Source: Neptunomonas qingdaonensis (GTDB lineage: Bacteria > Pseudomonadota > Gammaproteobacteria > Pseudomonadales > Balneatricaceae). From it: a stretch of DNA of 64,000 nucleotides. The DNA lies in contig NZ_FOOU01000001.1 of assembly GCF_900113275.1 (NCBI RefSeq), forward strand, positions 124,001 to 188,000, written 5' to 3'. The first letter of the stretch is position 1; every line of letters begins with the position of its first letter. The notes under the pieces were generated by a model, which saw only the letters and a program-made list of their open reading frames with translations, was not told where the DNA came from and made no database searches. Of this stretch, positions 56,464 through 64,000 are shown piece by piece. A program made the position numbers and the translations under genes.

Positions 56464-58024
56464 GCTGCAATTCTCCTTGTGGTTCTTTGTCGTAACGGCC
56501 GGTTTCTAACGCGCTGGGGCCCTTACGGATATATTTCACCATCAGGTACACTTCGATCACCAAAAACAGTGAATAGAGACTGGCGAAGCCTGCAATGCTC
56601 ATCCATAGATCGGTCTCAGTGAGATTGGATGTCGCAACGTAGGTGGGTAAGATTTCACCAATAGCCCAAGGCTGGCGTCCGAACTCAGCGATAAACCATC
56701 CCGTTTCAATGGCTATCCAGGGTAGGGGCAGAGAGAGTAGTGAGAGTTTTAGCAGCCAGGGTGTTTTATGCTCTTTTCGGCGTGCAGTGTAATAAAATGC
56801 TGCCGCAAAGGTGAGTAGCATAGTGAAACCGCAGGCGACCATAATACGGAACGTCCAGAATATGGGGGCAACCTGTGGAATACTATCCAGAGCGGCCGCT
56901 TTGATCTGTTCTTCAGTTGCATCGACGACATTTTCAGTAAAGCGTTTTAACAGTAATCCGTAGCCAAGATCGTCACTGACGGCGCTGAAGGCCGCACGAT
57001 TTTCGGGATTATCTTCACCTTTACGTAGCTGCTGTAGAAGTCCATAAGCAATCATACCTTGACGAATACGCACTTCATGGGTGGCGATTAAGTCCTTTAG
57101 ACCGATCACTTCTTCATCAATAGAGCGGGTCGCGATTAGGCCCAGCAGATAAGGTATGCGTAGCGCGAAATCAGTGGTTTGCTCTTCCTGATTAGGAAGA
57201 CCTATCAGTGTAAAGGCAGCGGGTGCTGGATGTGTTTCCCATTCTGATTCTATGGCGGCTAATTTAACTTTTTGCACATCACCGACTTCATAACCACTTT
57301 CATCACCCAGAATGATGACAGAGATGATCGACGCCAAACCAAAAGCAGAAGCGATGGCAAATGAGCGGCGGGCAAAGCCTACGTCTCTGTTACGCAGCAT
57401 GTAGTAGGCGCTGATAGAAAGTACGAACATCGCACCGGTGACATAACCGGCAGAAACGGTATGTACAAATTTGACCTGAGCAACGGGGTTGAAAATCACT
57501 TCAGCGAAGCTGTTCATTTCCATGCGCATGGTTTCAAAATTAAAGTAAGCCCCAACCGGGTTCTGCATCCAGCCATTGGCAATAAGAATCCATAGTGCCG
57601 AGAAGTTGGAGCCAATCGCTACCAGCCAGGTGACTGTAAGATGTTGCACCCTGGAGAGGCGATCCCAGCCGAAGAAGAACAAACCAATAAAGGTCGATTC
57701 TAAAAAGAATGCCATTAGGCCTTCAATGGCCAGTGGAGCACCAAAGACATCACCCACGTAATGTGAATAATAGGCCCAGTTTGTGCCAAACTGAAATTCC
57801 ATAGTCAGGCCGGTAGTGACGCCTAATGCGAAGTTGATACCAAAGAGCTTGCCCCAGAAACGGGTCATGTCTTTGTAGATTTGTTTGTTGGTCATCACAT
57901 AGACAGATTCCATGATGGCCAGCATGAATGCTAGTCCCAGAGTTAATGGGACAAATAGAAAGTGATACAGCGCCGTTAAGGCAAACTGCCAGCGGGAGAG
58001 CTCCACGACTGTTTCGGAAACCAT
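56456..58024 (-). CDS. cydA: Cytochrome bd ubiquinol oxidase subunit I
   Basis: A 522-residue heme subunit of a terminal oxidase that reduces oxygen with quinol and resists sulfide and NO. The N-terminal ligand His21 is in [14 protein letters not shown], and the GRQPW motif is near residue 445. The long Q-loop between about 250 and 375 shows the CydA-long (E. coli-type) form. It is preceded by a 262-base region containing a sigma-54 promoter-like site and a dyad; the three cyd genes follow as one operon. Confidence 0.96.
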   Translation of the reverse strand: MVSETVVELSRWQFALTALYHFLFVPLTLGLAFMLAIMESVYVMTNKQIYKDMTRFWGKLFGINFALGVTTGLTMEFQFGTNWAYYSHYVGDVFGAPLAIEGLMAFFLESTFIGLFFFGWDRLSRVQHLTVTWLVAIGSNFSALWILIANGWMQNPVGAYFNFETMRMEMNSFAEVIFNPVAQVKFVHTVSAGYVTGAMFVLSISAYYMLRNRDVGFARRSFAIASAFGLASIISVIILGDESGYEVGDVQKVKLAAIESEWETHPAPAAFTLIGLPNQEEQTTDFALRIPYLLGLIATRSIDEEVIGLKDLIATHEVRIRQGMIAYGLLQQLRKGEDNPENRAAFSAVSDDLGYGLLLKRFTENVVDATEEQIKAAALDSIPQVAPIFWTFRIMVACGFTMLLTFAAAFYYTARRKEHKTPWLLKLSLLSLPLPWIAIETGWFIAEFGRQPWAIGEILPTYVATSNLTETDLWMSIAGFASLYSLFLVIEVYLMVKYIRKGPSALETGRYDKEPQGELQHV

Positions 58025-58118
58025 AAGCCACGACCTTTGTTAAATGTAAAACCGGCACATGCCGGAAGTAATGAACAACTACAGCAGTGTAATAAGCTGA
58101 GTTGTTTATTTAAGATAA

Positions 58119-58132
58119 GCACAGGTTATGCC
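58119..58132 (-). promoter_or_regulatory. Candidate sigma-54 (-24/-12) promoter of cydABX
   Basis: On the minus strand the sequence reads TGGCATAACCTGTGCT, with the GG and GC dinucleotides exactly 10 bases apart, as the sigma-54 consensus TGGCAC-N5-TTGC needs. The -12 element has one mismatch (GTGC) and the -24 has one (TGGCAT). The predicted start near 58107 leaves an 83-base leader before cydA. Confidence 0.6.
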
Positions 58133-58223
58133 AGTTTCTTCAAGTAATATAAAATACCTGAAAGCCTGCTATCAGTGGCTTACAGACAGCAGGCAGGTAT
58201 GTTTTTAGAATTTTATATGTCAA

Positions 58224-58255
58224 ATTTGTCATTTATTGTGTTTTTCATGACAAAT
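58224..58255. promoter_or_regulatory. Perfect 9-bp dyad, candidate activator (FisR) site
   Basis: ATTTGTCAT (58224-58232) and ATGACAAAT (58247-58255), 14 bases apart, lie about 100 bases upstream of the sigma-54-like site. That is the usual distance for an enhancer-bound AAA+ activator. The same half-sites flank the region upstream of fisR. Confidence 0.55.
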
Positions 58256-58286
58256 CCGGCAGCTAGATCCGTAACTTGGTAGCCAG

Positions 58287-59600
58287 CTAAATAGGCGTGT
58301 AACCTTCAAGCATTACGTCGTAAACAGGCTTTATTAAGGATTTCTCCATTACCCAGGCCAGTTTACTTTTCTCCAGAGGATCCACCACCTCAAAGGGTAA
58401 GGCAGTGATGGGTTGCATGCTGTAGTCGAACTCCCACAGCATGGCGTGACCCACATCAAGAATCATTGGGCAGGAGGTGTAACCCATCCAGCGGGCAGTC
58501 ATCTGTTCATCACGCAGTAGCGATGTCAGGTTTTTAGCAACAACAGGGAGTTGCGCTTTTACTGACGCGGCTGTTTTACCTATCGGTGTACCAACCGTGT
58601 CGCCTAAGCCAAAAACGTTAGCATAGCGTTTGTGTTGTAAGCTGTATTGATCGACTTCCAGATAGCCTTTGAATTTATCTTTGTCAGCCAATACTGAGTT
58701 ACGCACAACGGGAATGGGAGACATAGGGGGAACAACATGTATGAAATCCCACGACTGTTGCAATTGGTTACCATCGGCTGTTGCAAACCAAGCTTGCTTA
58801 CTGGCGCTGTCAATTGCTTTAAGCTGATGCTGGTAGTGCGCAGTGATCTGTCTTTCTTGCCAGATTTCTATCAGGCGCTTATCAAATGCTTTAACTGAAA
58901 ACAGGAAGTTTTCGGCGGTCATATAATTGAAGTTAAATTGATCTCTTTTACCCGCTTGGCGAACAAAATACTCTACCAGGTTGGTTGCTTTCATCGGCGC
59001 ACCAGCACACTTCATTGCACCGTGTGGGCGGGTAAATACTCCCTCTCCACCGTTCGATTGCGCAAAGTCTAACGCTTGCTGATGGCTGGCAAGACCTGCT
59101 TCAGGGCTTAAGTAAATACTGGCAATACCATCCTTGCCTATTTGTTGCGTATCTAATCCTTCTATCAGGTCGTAGCGTAACTCCAGACCCGTAGCGACGA
59201 TTAGGTAGTCGTATACCAGAGTATCGTTTTGGTTGGTGCGCACCTGGTTGTTATCAGGATCAAACTCACTGATTGCTGCTGTCACCCAGTTTGTTTCTGA
59301 GTTGATATATTGTTGATTGCTACTCATCACATCATCGAGGTTTTTATAAGCCCCGGCCAACAGTAGTGTTTGTCCTGGTTGGTACCAGTGGTAAGGGCGC
59401 GGATCGACGATGGTGATTTGGGCGCCTTTTAGGTACATTTGAAGCTTGTTAGCGATACTGATACCGGCCGCACCACCGCCGGCGATGAGTATGCGCGCCT
59501 TCGTCTCTAATTTACTAAGTTCCCAGCCCAACATACCTGCAGCGGATGCTGCACCAAGTGAGGCGCCAGATATAAGAAGGTTACGTCGGCTAATTGGCAT
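58287..59600 (-). CDS. sqr: Sulfide:quinone oxidoreductase, type II-like, with twin-arginine leader
   Basis: A 437-residue flavoprotein. A twin-arginine-like leader SRRNLLISGASLG (4-16) is followed by the FAD Rossmann motif ILIAGGGAAGISIA (about 38-51) and DYLIVATGLEL. The redox cysteine motif GAMKCAGAP (about 194-202) is that of type II SQR enzymes, including mitochondrial SQOR; a second cysteine is in YTSCPMI. It should oxidise sulfide to sulfane sulfur and reduce quinone. The leader suggests export to the periplasm, which is unusual for SQR. Flavocytochrome c-type enzymes are an alternative, but no cytochrome subunit adjoins. Confidence 0.82.
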   Translation of the reverse strand: MPISRRNLLISGASLGAASAAGMLGWELSKLETKARILIAGGGAAGISIANKLQMYLKGAQITIVDPRPYHWYQPGQTLLLAGAYKNLDDVMSSNQQYINSETNWVTAAISEFDPDNNQVRTNQNDTLVYDYLIVATGLELRYDLIEGLDTQQIGKDGIASIYLSPEAGLASHQQALDFAQSNGGEGVFTRPHGAMKCAGAPMKATNLVEYFVRQAGKRDQFNFNYMTAENFLFSVKAFDKRLIEIWQERQITAHYQHQLKAIDSASKQAWFATADGNQLQQSWDFIHVVPPMSPIPVVRNSVLADKDKFKGYLEVDQYSLQHKRYANVFGLGDTVGTPIGKTAASVKAQLPVVAKNLTSLLRDEQMTARWMGYTSCPMILDVGHAMLWEFDYSMQPITALPFEVVDPLEKSKLAWVMEKSLIKPVYDVMLEGYTPI

Positions 59601-59726
59601 AGTATTTCACCCTTTCAGTATAATGTGATTAAGTGGGGGTCGAGTTGTTAGATTTTTCTCCCTGATTAAGACAAAAGGAATATGCCCTGACACAAAAAAT
59701 AACTCTTAATTCTTTGATATAACAAT

Positions 59727-59756
59727 ACGGGCTCTGTAAACCACAGCAGTGCCCGT
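59727..59756 (-). terminator. Hairpin between the rhodanese and sqr genes
   Basis: ACGGGC and GCCCGT with an inner CTGT/ACAG stem lie just after the rhodanese stop. On the minus strand only a weak T-rich stretch follows, so it may be a partial terminator or an mRNA-processing site. Confidence 0.5.
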
Positions 59757-59767
59757 GCAGTGCTAAC

Positions 59768-60331
59768 CTACCTTTTCTGTAAATCTATTCTGTATATTTT
59801 TTCAGGGTTAGGTTTGGCCTTCCAGGGGAGTCCTTCATTTTGCCAACCGTTCTGAATCCGTAGCCCAGCTTTTTCTCCCTCTTTTAGCGCGTCGCCTTGA
59901 AAGCCATTCACGACATAGCGGGCGTTAGCAAAGCCATTGTCCTGCAAAAACTTAGCACTGGGTAAGCCGCGCTCGCTACCTGAGCGACACATAGTGATGA
60001 TGGTGGCGCTTTCATCCAATCCTTTTGCGGTTAAGGCAGCCTTGACCTGACTGATAAAGTCCGGGTTTTGATAAAGGCGAAAGCGGTTTTTATCTGTATC
60101 CCACTGGGAACGATCCACCATTAAGTAAGGAATATTGGTATCTACTTCATCCGTAAAGCCAATAAACATGATCTCAACCGGATCGCGCACATCAATAAAC
60201 AGAACACTATCGCTTTGTTGGATCAGAATTTGCGTTTCTTGTGGGCTAATACCGATCTCATTGGCGTTCGCGGTGTAGATTGGCAAAGCTAATGCTGTTG
60301 TAAGTAGTGTGCGTATGATTAGGTTTTTCAT
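59768..60331 (-). CDS. Periplasmic rhodanese-like protein
   Basis: A 187-residue protein with a signal peptide (to about NANA, 24) and one rhodanese domain. The active-site loop TMCRSGSERG (about 112-121) carries the catalytic cysteine, and the CH2A-like LFIDVRDPVE is near 44-53. Rhodaneses accept or donate sulfane sulfur, so in this position it would take persulfide from SQR in the periplasm. It is 24 bases downstream of the DsrE-like gene and is likely cotranscribed. Confidence 0.85.
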   Translation of the reverse strand: MKNLIIRTLLTTALALPIYTANANEIGISPQETQILIQQSDSVLFIDVRDPVEIMFIGFTDEVDTNIPYLMVDRSQWDTDKNRFRLYQNPDFISQVKAALTAKGLDESATIITMCRSGSERGLPSAKFLQDNGFANARYVVNGFQGDALKEGEKAGLRIQNGWQNEGLPWKAKPNPEKIYRIDLQKR

Positions 60332-60355
60332 GATAAGCGCTCTCTATAAAACTCA

Positions 60356-60805
60356 TTAAAAGCTGTAAACACGGGTACTGTCTGAAGACATCATGCTTGC
60401 CATTTGTGGAGGTGTTGCAACACTAATACCCTCGCGCAGGTCTTGCTTGCTATGCGTACTGTTGGGTAGGTAAAGCGCGCATACACTGACATTAGCACCA
60501 CTGTTCTGTAACTTAAGCATCAGTTGCTCTGGCGTGACGTTTTGTGGCTTTAACGCCTGGCTGGTGGTTGAGGTTAACGCTAAGTCACCTGCGGTATCAC
60601 ACAACAGCACATCAACAGCCACTCCTTTTGCCTGCATAGCGTTCCCCAAAACCATCGCCATACCCTGAGTTTGTAAAGATGGACTCGTGAGTATAATAAG
60701 TGCTTTATCTACCTGAGAGGCGTGACCTTCAGCTTGTACGCTTGTAGCAGATAGCAAAGACCCAGCGACTAAGCACGATGCGGCAACATTTTTGATAGTT
60801 TTCAT
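60356..60805 (-). CDS. Exported DsrE-family sulfur-carrier-like protein
   Basis: A 149-residue protein. A signal peptide runs to about 27 (SVQA). The remainder has the DsrE fold: KALIILTSPSLQTQGMAMVLGNAM (about 38-61), then AVDVLLCDTAGD and VSVCALYLPNS, each with one cysteine that could bind sulfane sulfur. DsrE proteins relay sulfur in sulfur oxidation; exported members often go with periplasmic rhodaneses. ATG 60805 gives a proper signal peptide. The leader upstream is very AT-rich with repeated ATTAGAATA. Confidence 0.78.
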   Translation of the reverse strand: MKTIKNVAASCLVAGSLLSATSVQAEGHASQVDKALIILTSPSLQTQGMAMVLGNAMQAKGVAVDVLLCDTAGDLALTSTTSQALKPQNVTPEQLMLKLQNSGANVSVCALYLPNSTHSKQDLREGISVATPPQMASMMSSDSTRVYSF

Positions 60806-60838
60806 TTCAGCTCTCACTTTTATGGAAGTTAATATTTA

Positions 60839-60885
60839 ATTAGAATACATTAAATTAGAATAACCTAATATATAAGATAATATAA
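60839..60885. promoter_or_regulatory. AT-rich operator-like region upstream of the DsrE gene
   Basis: Two ATTAGAATA repeats start at 60839 and 60854 (15 bases apart) and are followed by CTAATATATAAGATAATATAA. Such AT-rich partial palindromes are typical operator sites of ArsR-type sulfide repressors (BigR/SqrR/YgaV), but no such regulator is encoded here. Confidence 0.35.
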
Positions 60886-60969
60886 CATCTGTAAAGAATG
60901 ATGACGTGTTTATATTGCGATCAGGCAGGCGGCATTGACTGCATTAGAAGCGAAGGGTGTGTGACATAG

Positions 60970-60998
60970 AAAAAAGGCCGCTCTCGAAGAGAGCGGCC
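60970..60998 (-). terminator. Strong leftward terminator
   Basis: A perfect 10-bp GGCCGCTCTC / GAGAGCGGCC stem with a three-base loop, followed on the minus strand by six T. It ends the ATP-grasp/C45/amidase transcript. Confidence 0.95.
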
Positions 60999-61047
60999 AA
61001 TGGACTGGCATAAAGGGACTGACTTATAAGGACTGGTCTAATGGTGA

Positions 61048-62634
61048 TCAGATCATTTTGCGTACATTGTCGGTTGGAATGTGTGGCACTTCCTGTGCAT
61101 CTAATGCTCTGTATTCAAACTCTGCATTGATGGCTCTTATCCATTGATGCGCGCGAGGTAACAGTTGGCGGTCATCGGTTTGCATTCTTCCGCGAGCGAC
61201 CAGAATACCCATATCTGCACCTAGGTAGGCGTAATCGCCAGCATCATAAACACGTAAGTAAAATGCATCCTGATTATCGCTGACGTTATTCCAGTCTATG
61301 CTATTACGAACAAATTTTATCTCGCCATTATCGAGCATACGCCAGATACCGGAGCGGGGCGCTTTTGTGATCAGGCGCACCTGATCTTCGGTATGTTTGA
61401 GTACTAACTGTGTCCAACTGCCAAAATCTGCCCAGCGCTTTTGAATTTCATCTACATCGATCTCAAAGTCGACATCCATAAATTCAAGCAGGTGGAACAG
61501 CATTAACGGAATGCCGCCGTACTTTGAAGTCACCAGATTGGTTAGCGGGCTGGCTCCACTGATGCGTGGATTGATCTCGCCAAGATAGACTTCGCCGTCA
61601 TCCGTATCAACCAGATAATCGAAACAGAAGGTACCTCGGTAGCCGTTCTCATAAAGCTTGTCACCCATCGCCTTAACCATCGCGATAATTTTTTCTCGCT
61701 GTTTTCCTTCAAGGAGTTCAGGGAATATATCGTTACCGCACCAACCGCCTTTATACGGTGTGAGTTCTTTATAGCCGGTAATATCGGTTTGCAACGGCCC
61801 CACCATAGTGCCGCAACGGGTTGCAACCGCTTCAACTGTGCCCGGGATGTGGTTGATATACTTCATCACCTTGAGCGTTTCACCGATCACTTTTTTGGCG
61901 ACCTTGTCCCACTCTTCCTGGTTGCTGATGAAAAATGTGGTTTTGCCAGAATCCCCATAAGGCGTTTGAACGACTAATTTTTCACCCAGATTATTTTTTT
62001 CAGCCAAGGCGCGCAATTCTTCATAACTGGATGCTTGCACATCGACAATGTTGGGGGCGCTGGCTACGCCCGCTTCATTAGCGAGTTGGGTGGTGACAAT
62101 TTTGGAGTCCAGTCGTTTACGTAGCTCCGCTGATGGTAAAGCAATCTCGACCCCGAGTTGTTTAGCAATCTCTTCGGTTTTCTCATCAAACATAACAGTG
62201 AGGATTTTACCTTTACCGCCGTTTCTCTGAAAAAGATCGACGGATTCTTTGTGGCTCAGCAGGTAGTTCACCATATCTTCCATGGACTGAAACTCGCGTT
62301 CCGTGTTCTGCTGTGGGTTGGTTACACGAAAATGACCACCATCGAAAGAGTCAAAGTGAGATATGTATTTGAAACCTTGAATCCATTGGCCCAAACCAAG
62401 AATGTTATAGGCGGTTGGCGATACAAAGTAGATAGGCGTGGTGTTTTTGCGAAAAAAACGATAGATATCGGATAAGCCGCGAAGTTTTTCTGGCTCGCTC
62501 ATGATGAGGTCCTCAATATTATTTTTTGAAGGTAAGGTTATTGGTTCTTCTGGGTCCTGGGTGACACGCGCTGGGAAAACTGATCTGAAAATACCATTGG
62601 CTATTGATGTTATTTTACGTAACAGGCTGGCCAT
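61048..62634 (-). CDS. ATP-grasp ligase / biotin carboxylase-like enzyme
   Basis: A 528-residue protein. The N-terminal region (about 1-150) is unassigned. The ATP-grasp fold occupies about 165-410: LVVQTPYGDSGKTTFFI (P-loop), the ATP-contact GTVEAV region, and the metal site GEVYLGEINPRISGASPLTN, with the E-x-N pair typical of ATP-grasp ligases. The last 120 residues are unassigned. No biotin carboxyl-carrier or carboxyltransferase gene is adjacent, so a carboxylate-amine or carboxylate-thiol ligase is more likely than carboxylation. ATG 62634 follows AAGGAA; a TTG upstream is less likely. It is the last gene of the cassette. Confidence 0.75.
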   Translation of the reverse strand: MASLLRKITSIANGIFRSVFPARVTQDPEEPITLPSKNNIEDLIMSEPEKLRGLSDIYRFFRKNTTPIYFVSPTAYNILGLGQWIQGFKYISHFDSFDGGHFRVTNPQQNTEREFQSMEDMVNYLLSHKESVDLFQRNGGKGKILTVMFDEKTEEIAKQLGVEIALPSAELRKRLDSKIVTTQLANEAGVASAPNIVDVQASSYEELRALAEKNNLGEKLVVQTPYGDSGKTTFFISNQEEWDKVAKKVIGETLKVMKYINHIPGTVEAVATRCGTMVGPLQTDITGYKELTPYKGGWCGNDIFPELLEGKQREKIIAMVKAMGDKLYENGYRGTFCFDYLVDTDDGEVYLGEINPRISGASPLTNLVTSKYGGIPLMLFHLLEFMDVDFEIDVDEIQKRWADFGSWTQLVLKHTEDQVRLITKAPRSGIWRMLDNGEIKFVRNSIDWNNVSDNQDAFYLRVYDAGDYAYLGADMGILVARGRMQTDDRQLLPRAHQWIRAINAEFEYRALDAQEVPHIPTDNVRKMI

Positions 62635-62685
62635 AGTGTTCCTTAGATACTCGTTAAGCAATGGATCGGAGGCCTTGCAGCGTTG

Positions 62686-63657
62686 CTAGGCATAATGAAT
62701 ATCAATTGATTGTTCGGGAAAGTGGTCAAAAGTCAAGTATAGGTTTTGGTGCGGCCAAACATAATTTACATACCCTTGTGTGGGGTTATAGACCGCTGTA
62801 TATAAAGTGCCTGATTGTTGGTCTCCATGTTGACGATACAGCGGCGGATGCAAGAATTGAGTAATGGTATCTGAGAGTGAGTAATCGTTGTTTGCTACTA
62901 ACCAATTCAGTGTATCTAGTCTGGTGGTTGAATCTGCAAGGAACAGGGGCTTGCCATCCTTGATATGTGCCTGATGATTGGTTGAGGTGGTTTGCGGGGT
63001 AACATGGGGTGCCTGGTCAGGGGCTATAAAAACCGTTGCATGCTTTCCTGTCTTATCGAGTAACGCAATATTGTAATCAAGATGCACTGGCACTCTGTTA
63101 AATACGGCAATCGCTTCATCTACTGTGCTACAGGTTTCCAGCACATAGCGCACTACAATGGTGATACCAAAACCAGAACCTTCGATCAGGCGTCCACCGT
63201 AGTTGATTGATACAACCAAGCCAGCATCGTTGATTCCATCGAGTGCGCCCCATACGCAATCAGTCATCGCTATGATTTTTTTGTCGATCCATTGGCTGCT
63301 AAGAATCGTGCCTTCACAAAGGAAAGCAGGAAAATCGTAGTTGCGGATCAGAACAGATTGTTCTTTTTTATAAATGAGCTGAGAACAGGCAGAATAAAAT
63401 GTCGGTGGGCAATACAGACTTAAAAAACGTGCTTGCAGGTCATCGCAGTCTAACAGCTTGATAATTTGATGATAAAGAGGAACCAGCTCAGGCATGTGTT
63501 TTTCTAATGCAGATACACATTCAAGATAACTGGGGCGTGCTTCTTCGCCTTCATCCAGATACCAGGCGCGATAAGCGGGCCAGCCTTTTTGAAAAAGCTG
63601 GCTAAACTTATCACCCGGAACTGACTCGTTTATGACATCAAACTCAAGGTTTTTCAC
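62686..63657 (-). CDS. C45-type Ntn hydrolase / acyltransferase-like protein
   Basis: A 323-residue cytoplasmic protein of the isopenicillin-N-acyltransferase-like (peptidase C45) family. The nucleophile candidate is in FYSACSQLI (about 87-95) and is followed by SVLIRNYDFP (about 101-110), the family RNYDF signature. Later, NYGGRLIEGSGFGITIVVRYVLE (about 155-178) also fits. Usual members self-cleave before the Cys, whereas here about 90 residues precede it. The family makes or breaks amide bonds with acyl chains. Its start overlaps the amidase end by four bases. Confidence 0.75.
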   Translation of the reverse strand: MKNLEFDVINESVPGDKFSQLFQKGWPAYRAWYLDEGEEARPSYLECVSALEKHMPELVPLYHQIIKLLDCDDLQARFLSLYCPPTFYSACSQLIYKKEQSVLIRNYDFPAFLCEGTILSSQWIDKKIIAMTDCVWGALDGINDAGLVVSINYGGRLIEGSGFGITIVVRYVLETCSTVDEAIAVFNRVPVHLDYNIALLDKTGKHATVFIAPDQAPHVTPQTTSTNHQAHIKDGKPLFLADSTTRLDTLNWLVANNDYSLSDTITQFLHPPLYRQHGDQQSGTLYTAVYNPTQGYVNYVWPHQNLYLTFDHFPEQSIDIHYA

Positions 63658-64000
63658 GTAGCTCGTGTCTCCAGCCCTATTTGCGGCTTTGTGAGATCAT
63701 TATTCTCCAGAGATTCTTTTAGGGAATCTTTTGGCGAGTTATCCCAACCAATCAGGCTTTCCAGGTGCTCTGCTATATCCAGTACAGCAGCATCGCTGCC
63801 CAGAGGTCCTGAAATCTGAATGGATAATGGTAGCCCCTCATCACCTAACCCCATGGGTAACGCGCAAGCAGGCATACCGGTCAGATTAGCATCATAAAGG
63901 AAAGAAACCCAGTCGAGCCAAGGATTGGTGATTTTGGTCGAGCCAACATATTTAGGATAGCGACGTGTATGTTTGAATGCCTCAACGCCTAACGTCGGTG
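63654..64000 (-). CDS. Amidase signature-family enzyme (C-terminal part, runs off the window)
   Basis: The frame is open from the window edge to TAA-side stop at 63654 and encodes about 115 C-terminal residues. NPWLDWVSFLYDANLTGMPACALPMG, then GLPLSIQISGPLGSDAAVLDIAEHLE, is the C-terminal region of amidase-signature hydrolases, where the usual pattern is NLTGxPAxxxPxG...GLPxGxQLxG. The Ser-Ser-Lys catalytic residues must lie beyond 64000. It precedes the C45 gene with a four-base overlap, so all three genes of the cassette are one leftward operon. Confidence 0.85.
   Translation of the reverse strand, partial: PTLGVEAFKHTRRYPKYVGSTKITNPWLDWVSFLYDANLTGMPACALPMGLGDEGLPLSIQISGPLGSDAAVLDIAEHLESLIGWDNSPKDSLKESLENNDLTKPQIGLETRAT

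Noticed and set aside
61048-62634. Calling the ATP-grasp protein a true acetyl-CoA or pyruvate carboxylase subunit
   Set aside because: The biotin-carrier and carboxyltransferase genes are missing and the neighbours are hydrolases, so only the ATP-grasp fold is claimed.

Overview
The window looks like a chromosomal segment of a marine gammaproteobacterium, most like the Oceanospirillales group (Neptunomonas, Amphritea, Marinobacterium and relatives). This rests on the mix of gammaproteobacterial housekeeping genes (mepM, ycjXF, cydDC, pgm, ilvD), moderate GC, and an extended pseudomonad-type ethanol-oxidation locus. It is an inference from gene content, not from a marker gene. I recognise no rRNA, tRNA, CRISPR array, prophage or intact insertion sequence.

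Layout. 1-2.3 kb is a scarred accessory strip: an APC amino-acid permease bracketed by REP-like palindromes, an N-terminal remnant of a REP-associated (RAYT) transposase, a duplicated leader, and the tail of a cation-efflux gene. 2.3-7.6 kb holds envelope and housekeeping genes (stress-type coiled coil, MepM endopeptidase, gamma-glutamylcyclotransferase-like protein, DUF808 protein, porin). 7.9-21.8 kb is a regulatory and accessory block for PQQ-dependent alcohol oxidation: ercA-ercS, nosP-nahK, a LuxR-type response regulator, a CXXCW protein, and an ABC transporter with beta-propeller and binding protein. 22-30.4 kb has pgm, a PLD-helicase-DUF3427 protein, a DksA-like zinc finger, a homocysteine methyltransferase and ilvD. 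30.5-38.9 kb is the catalytic block: cytochrome c550, a PQQ-associated binding protein, a SoxYZ-like carrier, a metallo-hydrolase, a PQQ alcohol dehydrogenase with a lanthanide-type active site, a LysR regulator and an ExaC-type aldehyde dehydrogenase. 39-50 kb carries ycjXF and a signalling cluster (GGDEF, CheC-like, receiver, PAS chemoreceptor, Cache-GGDEF-EAL) plus an MFS transporter. 50.3-60.8 kb is a respiratory/sulfide block: cydDC, a FisR-like sigma-54 activator, cydABX, a type II-like sulfide:quinone oxidoreductase, a periplasmic rhodanese and a DsrE-like protein. 61-64 kb is a cassette of ATP-grasp ligase, C45-type Ntn hydrolase and an amidase cut by the window end.

How parts fit together. 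The alcohol block would oxidise alcohols in the periplasm, pass electrons to cytochrome c550 and finish aldehyde oxidation in the cytoplasm. PQQ synthesis genes are not here and must lie elsewhere. Two hybrid kinases and a heme-type NO sensor (NosP) appear to feed its regulation. In the sulfide block, the activator has three cysteines spaced exactly as the sulfane-sulfur-sensing cysteines of Cupriavidus FisR. It sits beside cytochrome bd genes that have a sigma-54 promoter-like site and a dyad also found upstream of fisR. I read this as a unit in which sulfide is oxidised to the quinone pool and drained by the sulfide-tolerant bd oxidase under sulfane-sulfur control. It is the most interesting candidate system in the window, followed by the ATP-grasp/C45/amidase cassette and the PQQ-associated ABC set.
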